Origin: DAOTZR01 sp034432595 | GTDB lineage: Bacteria; Chloroflexota; Anaerolineae; B4-G1; SLSP01 | DNA length: 40,734 nucleotides | NCBI GenBank assembly: GCA_034432595.1 | Contig: DAOUBT010000088.1 | Location: 1-40,734, forward strand | Direction: 5' to 3' | Shown: in pieces, positions 33,622 through 40,500 of the stretch | How the letters are laid out: the number at the start of each line of letters is the position of its first letter | Numbering within the stretch: the stretch's first letter is position 1 | Position numbers and translations under genes: made by a program | Notes under the pieces: generated by a model | What the model saw: only the letters and a program-made list of their open reading frames with translations | Database searches by the model: none | Told to the model about the DNA's origin: nothing

Positions 33622-34002
33622 ATGACCAAACTTTTGGTGCGCTGGGCCATTGTCGCTTTTGCCCTTTTTGTTGCGAACTGGGCTGTGCCGGGCATTGTCG
33701 TTGACGATGCCTCTGGTTGGGTGGTGTACGTTATCATGGCCGTTGTACTTGGCCTGGTCAACGCCCTGTTGCGTCCCATTCTCAAAGCGCTCACCTGCCC
33801 ACTGGTTGTTTTGACGCTGGGCCTCTTCACCCTGGTCATTAACGCCATCACCTTCTGGGCGTCGGGCTACATCGCGGAAAACTGGCTCAAGGTGGGCTTC
33901 CACATCGAGAACTTTGGCGCGGCCTTTTGGGGCGCGCTCCTGGTGAGCATCGTCAGCGCCCTGCTCAGCATCTTCCTCCACGACGATAAGAAACGTAAAT
34001 GA
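33622..34002 (+). CDS. YvlD-like phage holin family 4 membrane protein
   Basis: This 126-residue protein has four hydrophobic segments (residues 5-24, 32-52, 58-80, 95-118) and matches the holin superfamily 4/YvlD family (IVVDDASGWVVYVIMAVVLG, in part, and LVNALLRPILKALTCPLVVLTLG, in part). The role in non-phage genomes is not settled. CAGGAGG precedes the ATG. The stop overlaps the acetyltransferase start (ATGA), so both are co-translated. Confidence 0.9.
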   Translation: MTKLLVRWAIVAFALFVANWAVPGIVVDDASGWVVYVIMAVVLGLVNALLRPILKALTCPLVVLTLGLFTLVINAITFWASGYIAENWLKVGFHIENFGAAFWGALLVSIVSALLSIFLHDDKKRK

Positions 34003-34916
34003 CCTTGCGGCTACGCCCGGCGCTGCTTACTGACGCACCCGGCATCACCGCTGTGCACGTCAGTCACCAGACCACCTGGCGTGACCCACGCACGCGGCGA
34101 CCTGTCCCTTACGCTGAGCTTGACCTCTTTGGGCGGTGGGCCAACGGCGGGCCGTGGATGGATGCCGACCTGTGCGCGGCGCATTTACGTCGCCTGGAGG
34201 AACACGGCCTGCCAGCCATCGTCGCCGATCTGGATGGCGACATCATCGGCGAGGCGGAATACTACCTGGAGCAGGAACCAGAACCGCTCGGTGTGACCCT
34301 GCACCTGTCCATCCTCTACGTCCGTGCGGACTGGCAGGGGCGTGGGGTGGGGCGGCTGCTGGTGGAAGCCGGCGTTGCGCTGGCGCAAGAACTCGGTGCG
34401 CGCGCCCTCACCACGCAGCCGGAGGAGGATGCGCGCGTGCAGGCTTTCTACACCCGCAACGGCTTCGTCCCCTGGTACCACGCGCAGGAGATGCAACTCG
34501 ACGCGCGTCCCGCTCCGCTGCCGGCCTGCGTTCCGCTCGCGCAGGAGGACTTCCCGCGCGGGCTTATCCTGACCATGGGGCGCTATCAATCCCCCACGCA
34601 GGCCTGGGACACGCTCTGGCCCGCCTTTACGCTGCCGGGATGGAGCGACCTGCGCCGTGGCGTCTGGCGCGTTGGCGAAGCCGTCCTGGCCCTGCGCGAG
34701 CAAGCCTTTGATGCGGCGCAGGCCGACGGCTACGCCTGGCTTCCGGCGGGGGCGCCGCTTTTGCCGGCGCTCCTCACGTTGCGCGCCCTGGCCGCGGAGA
34801 TGGGCTTTCAGGCTCTGGACGTCCTGCTCCCCGCGGCGCACATTCCGGCCCTGCGCGCCGAACTCCGGTTGGACTATCAATCTCGCATCGTGCTCTGGCG
34901 GCGCGAGATCGTTTGA
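33999..34916 (+). CDS. GNAT acetyltransferase with unknown C-terminal domain
   Basis: This 305-residue protein has an N-terminal GNAT domain (residues 2-165) with acetyl-CoA-binding motif A, LHLSILYVRADWQGRGVGRL (101-120; Q113-x-x-G-x-G), and motif B TTQPEEDARVQAFYTRNGF, in part. The C-terminal ~130 residues (Trp/Ala/Leu-rich) are not recognised and may be a second degenerate GNAT fold. The substrate is unknown. Its TGA stop lies inside the -35 box of the following tRNA promoter. Confidence 0.87.
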   Translation: MTLRLRPALLTDAPGITAVHVSHQTTWRDPRTRRPVPYAELDLFGRWANGGPWMDADLCAAHLRRLEEHGLPAIVADLDGDIIGEAEYYLEQEPEPLGVTLHLSILYVRADWQGRGVGRLLVEAGVALAQELGARALTTQPEEDARVQAFYTRNGFVPWYHAQEMQLDARPAPLPACVPLAQEDFPRGLILTMGRYQSPTQAWDTLWPAFTLPGWSDLRRGVWRVGEAVLALREQAFDAAQADGYAWLPAGAPLLPALLTLRALAAEMGFQALDVLLPAAHIPALRAELRLDYQSRIVLWRREIV

Positions 34917-34940
34917 CAGAATCGCGCTTTATGATACAAT
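34913..34940 (+). promoter_or_regulatory. tRNA-Glu promoter overlapping GNAT stop codon
   Basis: A perfect TTGACA (34913-34918) and TACAAT (34935-34940) are spaced by 16 bases. The start point would lie close to the tRNA 5' end at 34951. The TGA of the upstream gene forms bases 2-4 of the -35 hexamer. Confidence 0.75.
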
Positions 34941-34950
34941 CCAACCGCTT

Positions 34951-35023
34951 GCCCCCATCGTCTAGAGGACCAGGACACAGGCCTTTCAAGCCTGGTACAA
35001 GGGTTCGAATCCCTTTGGGGGCA
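34951..35023 (+). tRNA. tRNA-Glu (anticodon TTC)
   Basis: The acceptor stem GCCCCCA/TGGGGGC, a D-arm, the anticodon stem CAGGC/GCCTG with loop CTTTCAA (anticodon TTC at 34985-34987), and the T-arm with GGTTCGAATCC are all present, with discriminator A at 35023. CCA is not encoded. Upstream lies a consensus promoter and directly downstream a strong terminator, so it is a single-gene transcription unit. Confidence 0.97.
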
Positions 35024-35024
35024 C

Positions 35025-35054
35025 AAAGCGCCGCTATCAGGCGGCGCTTTTTTT
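35025..35054 (+). terminator. Rho-independent terminator of tRNA-Glu
   Basis: A 10-bp stem (AAAGCGCCGC/GCGGCGCTTT) with a 6-base loop is followed by a run of seven T from 35048. It begins two bases after the tRNA. Confidence 0.92.
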
Positions 35055-35180
35055 ATGGGATGAAGAGCGCCGCACCTTTTGCGGGCCGTCCGTTGTTGTG
35101 CGATTCCTTCCCGCCGCCCCCACCGGTCCGCGCCGCCTTTCTGGATTTCAGCGCTCAATTCTCAGTTCCCCGCTTCTTGC

Positions 35181-35305
35181 TTCTCGCTTCCCGTTTCCAG
35201 CGTCCAGCTAAAAGGCCGGGCAGGCGACGGCATTGCCGTCGCTCCGGTTTGAACCCGTGTCGGGCGACCGTACTCTCCACTTTCCAGCTCCCCGCTCCCA
35301 GCTTC
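35181..35305 (-). repeat. Repeat family 2, copy b (inverted)
   Basis: Read on the minus strand, this stretch contains GGGAGCTGGAAAGTGGAGAG, TACGGTC, the palindromic core at 35223-35242 and GGCCTTTTAGCTGGACGCTG, matching copy a at 31588-31690. It lies in a 562-base gap after tRNA-Glu that has no intact gene. The surroundings are polypyrimidine-rich with many TTTCCAG/TTCCCG variants. Confidence 0.7.
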
Positions 35306-35356
35306 AAGTTTCCCGTTTCCAGTTTCCTGGGTGCGTCCCAAAATTGTCGGAAAGGC

Positions 35357-35476
35357 TCAACTGGCCTGACAAATCTGCTCCCAAGCCCATTTCCACTCGT
35401 TTGGGTCGCCCATTCCAGCGTTGCGCAAAGCCAGAATAGCCTCCAAGCCTTTCTTTCTAGCGTCACTCTTGTGCAA
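35357..35476 (-). other. Possible decayed coding fragment
   Basis: One minus-strand frame between stops reads like the C-terminus of a real protein (ARKKGLEAILALRNAGMGD then PNEWKWAWEQICQA), with normal amino acid balance and no low complexity. There is no proper start codon or ribosome site; only TTG at 35476 follows the in-frame stop. I do not recognise the family. It may be a remnant of a mobile-element or restriction-type gene. Confidence 0.25.
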
Positions 35477-35585
35477 TCAGAGGCTGAATGACGAAAAACG
35501 GCCTGAAACTGAAAGATTTTTCGCACTTTAACACCTGAACCTGGAAACTGTATTATGCTCAGGCCATTCCCGTAAGGAGGGAGGA

Positions 35586-35762
35586 ATGGTTATGAGCTAC
35601 GACGAGACCCAGGTTCAACCCACTCAGCATGCCTTTCTGGTTGCCTGGGGTTGGTTCGCCGAACCTATCGGCCTGGTCCAGGCATTTCAAGGGTATATCG
35701 AACACCTGACGTCAGGTCACCAACTCACGCAGCTCGTTCGGGGCAATCTCCCGCTGCGCTGA
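35586..35762 (+). pseudogene. N-terminal remnant of a transposase
   Basis: A 58-codon frame begins at ATG 35586 behind the strong site AAGGAGGGAGG and starts MVMSYDETQVQPTQHAFLVA. The segment HAFLVAWGWFAEPIGLVQAF resembles the N-terminus of large DDE transposases common in Chloroflexota (recalled, not checked). The frame ends at TGA 35760-35762 after a 14-base palindrome ACCTGACGTCAGGT (35704-35717), and no continuation is visible before the NYN gene. This suggests a deletion or insertion scar. A small intact peptide gene is the alternative. Confidence 0.5.
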
Positions 35763-35795
35763 TGCGCTTCGAACCGGTGCGATGTCTTGAAGCCG

Positions 35796-36779
35796 CTATT
35801 TTTTGCGCGGCGGACGGCGCGGACCGAAAAGGCGCGCCATCGTGTCCGCATCTTCATCCTCTTGCGGCGTGTCTTTTTCGCCGTAGGGGCCACCGCCAAA
35901 GCGATAGAGCCATTCGGCGAGTTCCTCGCGGGTGATGTCGGTGGGTTTTTCCTGTCCCGGCGGCAGACGCCGCGGCGGGGCCGGTTTGGGCGGCGGCGGG
36001 GCGATGGGTTCATCCGGCGCTTCCGGGAATTCGCGCAGCCAGGCTTCGATTTCCTCCGGGGTGGGGAGGGGTGGTTTTTCTCCGTGTGGCGCTTCCACTT
36101 CCGGGGTGGACTCTGCGGGCGCATCGCCGCGCAGGGCCTTGAGGGCCGGGGCCAGCTCGCCTAAAGGGACGCCCGGACGCGCGCTTTCAGTGGGCTGCGG
36201 AGAAAGGCGCGGTGGGGTGGCGTTGCGGCCGCGCGGTCCGTCCTGCGCGGGGGCGGGCGAGGGTGGTGTTGCAACGTCGGTGTCCTCGCTATCGTGAGCG
36301 GCTTTTTCCTCAGATGAAGAGAAGATTTCCAGCCAGGCCTGGAGTTCTTCTCCCATGACGCCCGTCGGCTTGAGGTCTTCATCCGGCGCTGCGGCTGGGA
36401 CGGATTGGGTGAGTTCGGCGGCAAAGTCCTGCGATTTGCGTCCGTGCGCGCCGCGTCGGTAGGCGGCGGCCAGGATGTCGCGGTCGGAGGTGACGACGGT
36501 CCAGTTGCGCGCGTCTTTGAGGCGCTGCAGGTGCGCTTTGATGAGGGCATCGGCACTGCTGCGCTGCGCGGCGGCAAAGATGACCTGCAGGCGCGAGGTG
36601 GAAAGGTGATGCGCGATGCCGCCCGGCTGCCCCCCATCAAAATAGACGATGGCTTTGCGCCCGGTTTGGGCACACCAGGCGCGCAGTTTGAGAACGAGTT
36701 TGACCTCATCGTCCGGATCGTCGAGGCTGAGATCCGGTAGGGCAGCGATGAGGTTGTGACCGTCTATCAGGTAAGGCAT
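35796..36779 (-). CDS. NYN/YacP-type nuclease-domain protein with repeated C-terminal motif
   Basis: This 327-residue protein has an N-terminal NYN (PIN-like) domain with LIDGHNLI (D6, N9), IVYFDGGQPGG and VTSDRDILAAA, with acidic residues expected to bind metal for RNA cleavage. From residue 140 it is Pro/Glu/Ala-rich and disordered, but contains three copies of one short motif: GEELQAWLEIF (143-153), PEEIEAWLREF (241-251) and REELAEWLYRF (284-294). The tail is basic (GPRRPPRKK). The start shares a base with the MFS stop codon (TGATG), so the two are coupled. The NYN call is good; the function of the tail is unknown. Confidence 0.85.
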   Translation of the reverse strand: MPYLIDGHNLIAALPDLSLDDPDDEVKLVLKLRAWCAQTGRKAIVYFDGGQPGGIAHHLSTSRLQVIFAAAQRSSADALIKAHLQRLKDARNWTVVTSDRDILAAAYRRGAHGRKSQDFAAELTQSVPAAAPDEDLKPTGVMGEELQAWLEIFSSSEEKAAHDSEDTDVATPPSPAPAQDGPRGRNATPPRLSPQPTESARPGVPLGELAPALKALRGDAPAESTPEVEAPHGEKPPLPTPEEIEAWLREFPEAPDEPIAPPPPKPAPPRRLPPGQEKPTDITREELAEWLYRFGGGPYGEKDTPQEDEDADTMARLFGPRRPPRKK

Positions 36780-37987
36780 CAGGCTTGCTCCGTGGCCAGG
36801 ATGCGGCTGACGCTCAGGGCAGCGATGAGGGCGAGGCTGGCACCAAAGATGAAGGGCGCCGAAGGGGCGATGGTCTGCCAGAGCAGGCCGGCCAGGTACG
36901 AGGCGGGCAGGGCGGCCAGGCCAATGGCGGCGTTGTAAACGCCGTAAGCGGTGCCGCGCCGTTCCGCGGGAACCAGGTCGGCGATGAGGGCTTTGGCGAT
37001 GCCTTCGTTGGCGGCGTAGTAGAGGCCGTAGCAGGCGTAGAGGAGGGCGATGTGCCAGCCTGTCTGCGCGAGGGCGAAGCCGCCGTAGATGAGGGCGTAG
37101 ACAATCCAGCCACCGATGAGAAGACGACGCCGCCCGATGCGGTCGGAAAGGGCGCCGGCAGGGCCGGAGGCCAGGGTGTAGATGAGGTTGAAGCCGGCGA
37201 CCATGAGGAGGATGTGCACGGTGTTCAGGCCGCGTTCTTTGGCGCGCAGGATGAGGAAAGCATCGGAGGAGTTGCCCAGGGTGAAGATGACGATGGTGAT
37301 GAGGAAGAGCTTGAAGCGCCGGTCGAAGCCGCGCAGGGTGAGGCGCGGGGCTTCGCGTTGGCCTTCCACGGGTACGTCGCGCGCGCCGAGGATCAGGATG
37401 AGCACGGCAAGAAAGGCCGGGAGCAGGCTCCACAGGACGACGCGCTGGAAGGCTTCGGCGGTGAGGGCGGAGCCTTGATGGGAGAGGGTGAGGATGAGGG
37501 CCGCGCCCAGGGTGCCGATGAGCGCGCCGGCGGTGTCCCCGGCGCGGTGCAGGCCGAAGGCGATGCCGCGATGGGCGGGATCAATCGAGTCGGCGATGAG
37601 GGCGTCGCGCGGGGCGGTGCGGATGCCTTTGCCGATGCGATCGGCAACGCGCACGACCAGGACACCGGGCCAGCTCCGCACGATGAGGAAGAAGGGCTTG
37701 GAGCAGGCGGAAAGGGCGTAGCCAATGACGGTGGGCCATTTGCGCGTTTGCAGACGGTCGGAAATCCAGCCGGAGAAGATTTTGAGCAGGCTGGCGGTGG
37801 TTTCGGCGAGGCCTTCGATGAGGCCGATGGCGGCGGTTTTAGCGCCCAGAACTTCTGCCAGGAAGAGCGGCAGCAGGTGAACCAGCATCTCGGAGGAGAT
37901 GTCGGTGAAGAAGCTCGTCAGGGTGGCCGCCCAGACGTTGCGCGGTAAGTTTTTCAGGGTGAAGCGCGTGTTGTTGGTGTTGTCCAT
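36779..37987 (-). CDS. MFS transporter
   Basis: This 402-residue protein has about twelve hydrophobic segments and major-facilitator features: FTDISSEMLVHLLPLFL near the N-terminus, GWISDRLQTRKWP as the loop 2-3 motif, RVADRIGKGIRTAPRDALIADS, and ALSDRIGRRRLLIGGW in the second half. The substrate is unknown. I chose the ATG at 37987 because GCGGAGG lies just upstream. It is translated first and coupled to the NYN gene. Confidence 0.92.
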   Translation of the reverse strand: MDNTNNTRFTLKNLPRNVWAATLTSFFTDISSEMLVHLLPLFLAEVLGAKTAAIGLIEGLAETTASLLKIFSGWISDRLQTRKWPTVIGYALSACSKPFFLIVRSWPGVLVVRVADRIGKGIRTAPRDALIADSIDPAHRGIAFGLHRAGDTAGALIGTLGAALILTLSHQGSALTAEAFQRVVLWSLLPAFLAVLILILGARDVPVEGQREAPRLTLRGFDRRFKLFLITIVIFTLGNSSDAFLILRAKERGLNTVHILLMVAGFNLIYTLASGPAGALSDRIGRRRLLIGGWIVYALIYGGFALAQTGWHIALLYACYGLYYAANEGIAKALIADLVPAERRGTAYGVYNAAIGLAALPASYLAGLLWQTIAPSAPFIFGASLALIAALSVSRILATEQA

Positions 37988-38079
37988 GTGATCCTCCGCT
38001 TGAAAGATAGGCAGCGGGGATTCTAATCCTTTTGGCATGGATTGTCAATCTGCTGAGAGGCGAAATGGCGGCCTGAACC

Positions 38080-38107
38080 TTGCGGGGAAGAGAGGGTGGA
38101 TTATAAT
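38080..38107 (+). promoter_or_regulatory. Candidate promoter of the small protein-rmlA operon
   Basis: TTGCGG at 38080-38085 and a perfect TATAAT at 38102-38107, with a 16-base spacer, lie about 30 bases before the start of the small zinc-ribbon protein gene. Confidence 0.5.
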
Positions 38108-38137
38108 GGACGGTGCATTGGGAAAGAGAGGTCAGAC

Positions 38138-38440
38138 ATGAGATTCCGGAGAGCGAGTATTCGGGAGTTAATTTCGCAGGCGTATGAGTTGGACGGGCAT
38201 ACGCTGCAAGGGGTGATTCGTCGGGATGCGGAGGGGCGCTGGGTCATCGGCACGCAGACGCTCGATGAGGTGTTGCAGCGTTATGAAGGCCATGAGGTGG
38301 CGTTGATTTATCTGGATTTTGAGGACGAGCGTCCCATGGAGACGAAGATTTGCCGGACGTGCGGGCGGGAGTATCAAGGCACGGAGTGTCCGGTGTGCCG
38401 CGAGGCGCGCATCCGCCTGCGCGGACGCAGTGAGCGATAA
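38138..38440 (+). CDS. Small protein with C-terminal zinc ribbon
   Basis: This 100-residue protein has a hydrophilic alpha/beta N-terminus (RFRRASIRELISQAYELDGH) and a C-terminal CRTCGREYQGTECPVC (two C-x2-C pairs) that should bind zinc. I do not recognise a named family. ATG 38138 follows GAGAGG and is the first start after the promoter. It lies 31 bases before rmlA, so it is probably co-transcribed. Roles in RNA or protein binding are guesses. Confidence 0.7.
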   Translation: MRFRRASIRELISQAYELDGHTLQGVIRRDAEGRWVIGTQTLDEVLQRYEGHEVALIYLDFEDERPMETKICRTCGREYQGTECPVCREARIRLRGRSER

Positions 38441-38471
38441 ACTTAAGCGTAACTATCCCAAAGGAGGGGGC

Positions 38472-39539
38472 ATGAAAGGACTTATTTTGAGCGGGGGAAA
38501 GGGTACGCGCCTGTATCCCTTGACCTATACCAGCGCCAAGCAGTTGATTCCGGTGGCGAACAAGCCGGTGCTGTTTCGCGTCATCGAATCCATCCGCGAT
38601 GCCGGGATTAGCGATATCGGCATTGTGGTGGGCAGCACGGCGGATGAAATCAAGCTGGCTGTGCGGCGCGCCAATCTTACGGGTGTGAACATCACTTTTA
38701 TTCAGCAGGAAGCTCCGTTGGGGCTGGCCCATGCGGTGAAGATCAGTCAGGATTTTCTTGGGGATGAGCGCTTTGTGATGTTCCTGGGCGATAATGTGAT
38801 TCAGGGGGGCATTTCGCGCCTGATCGAGGAGTTCGCTACTTCGGATTGGAACGCGCAGGTCGTGCTCACCGAGGTCAGTCACCCCGAACGGTATGGCGTG
38901 GCGGAGCTGGATGCAGAAGGCAATCTGACACGGCTGGTTGAGAAGCCCAAGCTTCCGCCTTCCAACCTGGCGCTGGTGGGGATTTACATGTTCGACGCGC
39001 ATATTTTCGAGGCGGTGAACGCGATCCGTCCTTCCTGGCGCGGCGAGTTGGAAATCACGGATGCGATTCAATGGCTGATTGATCACGGCTACCGCGTGCG
39101 ACCACACATCCATCGCGGCTGGTGGATTGATACGGGGGAAGCGGATGAGATGCTGGAGGCGAACAGCCTGGTGTTGGAAGAGTTGACCCCCTTCATTGCC
39201 GGTTACGTGGACCGCGATTCGGAAGTGGACTCGCGCGTCACCATTGAGCGCGGTGCGGAAGTCATCAACAGCGTCATCCGCGGCCCGGCCATTATTGGGG
39301 AGCGCACGCGCGTTGTCAATTCTTACATTGGTCCCTTCACCTCAATCTATCACGATTGCCTGATTCGCGATAGCGAAATCGAGCGCTCGATTGTGCTGGA
39401 AAACTGCGTGCTGGAAGAACTGCCCGCGCGCGTGCAGGATAGCCTCATCGGGCGCAACGTGGTGGTGCGCCGTTCTCCCATTCGACCGCGCGTTTTGAAG
39501 CTCACTTTAGGCGACCACAGTCAAATGAACCTGCTTTAG
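38472..39539 (+). CDS. rmlA: Glucose-1-phosphate thymidylyltransferase, long form
   Basis: This 355-residue nucleotidyltransferase would make dTDP-glucose for deoxysugars such as rhamnose. It has the nucleotide-binding start LSGGKGTRLYPLTY, SAKQLIPVANKP and FLGDNVIQGGI. The last ~120 residues form a left-handed beta-helix (IERGAEVINSVIRGPAIIGE then RTRVVNSYIG), which marks the long form (StrD-like), as opposed to the ~290-residue short RmlA. I chose ATG 38472 with AAGGAGGGGG upstream; the longer in-frame reading overlaps the small gene. No rmlB, C or D is present. Confidence 0.9.
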   Translation: MKGLILSGGKGTRLYPLTYTSAKQLIPVANKPVLFRVIESIRDAGISDIGIVVGSTADEIKLAVRRANLTGVNITFIQQEAPLGLAHAVKISQDFLGDERFVMFLGDNVIQGGISRLIEEFATSDWNAQVVLTEVSHPERYGVAELDAEGNLTRLVEKPKLPPSNLALVGIYMFDAHIFEAVNAIRPSWRGELEITDAIQWLIDHGYRVRPHIHRGWWIDTGEADEMLEANSLVLEELTPFIAGYVDRDSEVDSRVTIERGAEVINSVIRGPAIIGERTRVVNSYIGPFTSIYHDCLIRDSEIERSIVLENCVLEELPARVQDSLIGRNVVVRRSPIRPRVLKLTLGDHSQMNLL

Positions 39540-39550
39540 GCCATCCAACG

Positions 39551-39581
39551 AAACAGGCGCAGGGAACCCCTGCGCCTGTTT
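39551..39581. terminator. Terminator between convergent rmlA and kinase genes
   Basis: A 14-bp perfect stem (AAACAGGCGCAGGG and its complement) with a 3-base loop lies 12 bases after the rmlA stop and 17 before the stop of the convergent kinase gene. Both sides carry three or more T in reading direction, so it probably works both ways. Confidence 0.8.
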
Positions 39582-39597
39582 GTGGTTATGGAACGGT

Positions 39598-40329
39598 TTA
39601 GCCGTTACCGCAAACGCGGCGTGCTGCCTCGCAAATCAGGCTCACCGAAGTATCCACGGAAAGATGGCCGGTGTTCAGCACCAGGTCATAATTGGTGGGA
39701 TCGAGGTGCACGGTATTGTAGTAGCGCTTGAGATAGGCAGCGCGCTCCTTATCGCTCTGGCGGATGCGGCGCTCGGCGTCTTTGCGATTGATGCCCATGC
39801 GCTCCATCAGCGTCTGAATGCGCACCTCCTCCGGTGCCACGATCAACACGCGCAGGACGTGCGGCATATCCTTGAGGATAATGTGGCCGCCCCGACCCAC
39901 GATGATGACATTGCCCTGTTGGGCCATTTCGAGGATGACCTGATGGACGAGGTCGGTGTAAGTGCTGTAGCTTTCCAACTTGCTGACTTCGGGGATACGG
40001 CGTACTGCCTCATCACGGGAAAAGCCCTCGCGCATCAGGGCGGCGACGGTTTCGTCGTGCGCGTAGGCCTCGCGGAGCGTGGCGCTCGGCACGGCAGGAA
40101 TTTGCGGCATCCCCGTCAGCGCCTGGAGAAAGCGCGGCAGGAAAGCCTGTGCCTTTTCCGCTGCCTCCAATTGCGCGATGAGCTCGGATGTGGAGCCGCC
40201 GGCGATTTCCGCAGCGCGATGTAAAATTTCCCGATCCATGTACTTGAGACCCAGCGTCCGTGCCACTTCCGCGGCGATGTAGCTGCCCCGGCTTCCTAAC
40301 TGACGTGAAATCGTGATCACCATGCTCAT
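39598..40329 (-). CDS. Cytidylate kinase-like family protein
   Basis: This 243-residue protein resembles the cytidylate kinase-like family (PF13189 type): ITISRQLGSRGSYIAAEVAR at the P-loop, a KYMDREIL segment, and IIVGRGGHIIL with a later RI..RM..N...AERRI..SDKERAAYLKRYY lid region. The P-loop (GSRGS) departs from the GSGG of true Cmk. The function may be nucleotide or other small-molecule phosphorylation. ATG 40329 (with AAGGAGGGAG) or 40323 are both possible. It is a single gene, convergent with rmlA. Confidence 0.85.
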   Translation of the reverse strand: MSMVITISRQLGSRGSYIAAEVARTLGLKYMDREILHRAAEIAGGSTSELIAQLEAAEKAQAFLPRFLQALTGMPQIPAVPSATLREAYAHDETVAALMREGFSRDEAVRRIPEVSKLESYSTYTDLVHQVILEMAQQGNVIIVGRGGHIILKDMPHVLRVLIVAPEEVRIQTLMERMGINRKDAERRIRQSDKERAAYLKRYYNTVHLDPTNYDLVLNTGHLSVDTSVSLICEAARRVCGNG

Positions 40330-40487
40330 GGCTCCCTCCTTATAGCTCGACGATGTCAATGAAAGGGGCCTGCACTTCATTTCAGGCTATTCTTACTTTA
40401 GCATTAAGCGGGGGGTTTGTCAATCGTGATAGGGCTGGTTGGGATGGGTGCGTCAGGCTAGATTTTTATTTTCCTTGGCTATGCGAT

Positions 40488-40493
40488 TATACT
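40488..40493 (+). promoter_or_regulatory. -10 box close to a possibly leaderless start
   Basis: TATACT at 40488-40493 ends only seven bases before the ATG at 40501. The expected start of transcription therefore falls on or next to the start codon. No ribosome site precedes it and no clear -35 box is seen. Positions 40330-40487 hold no gene. Confidence 0.35.
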
Positions 40494-40500
40494 GCATGGC

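Noticed and set aside
36785..37948. 387-codon + strand frame opposite the MFS gene
   Set aside because: It is an antisense shadow, extremely Glu/Gly/Asp-rich; the MFS motifs are on the minus strand.
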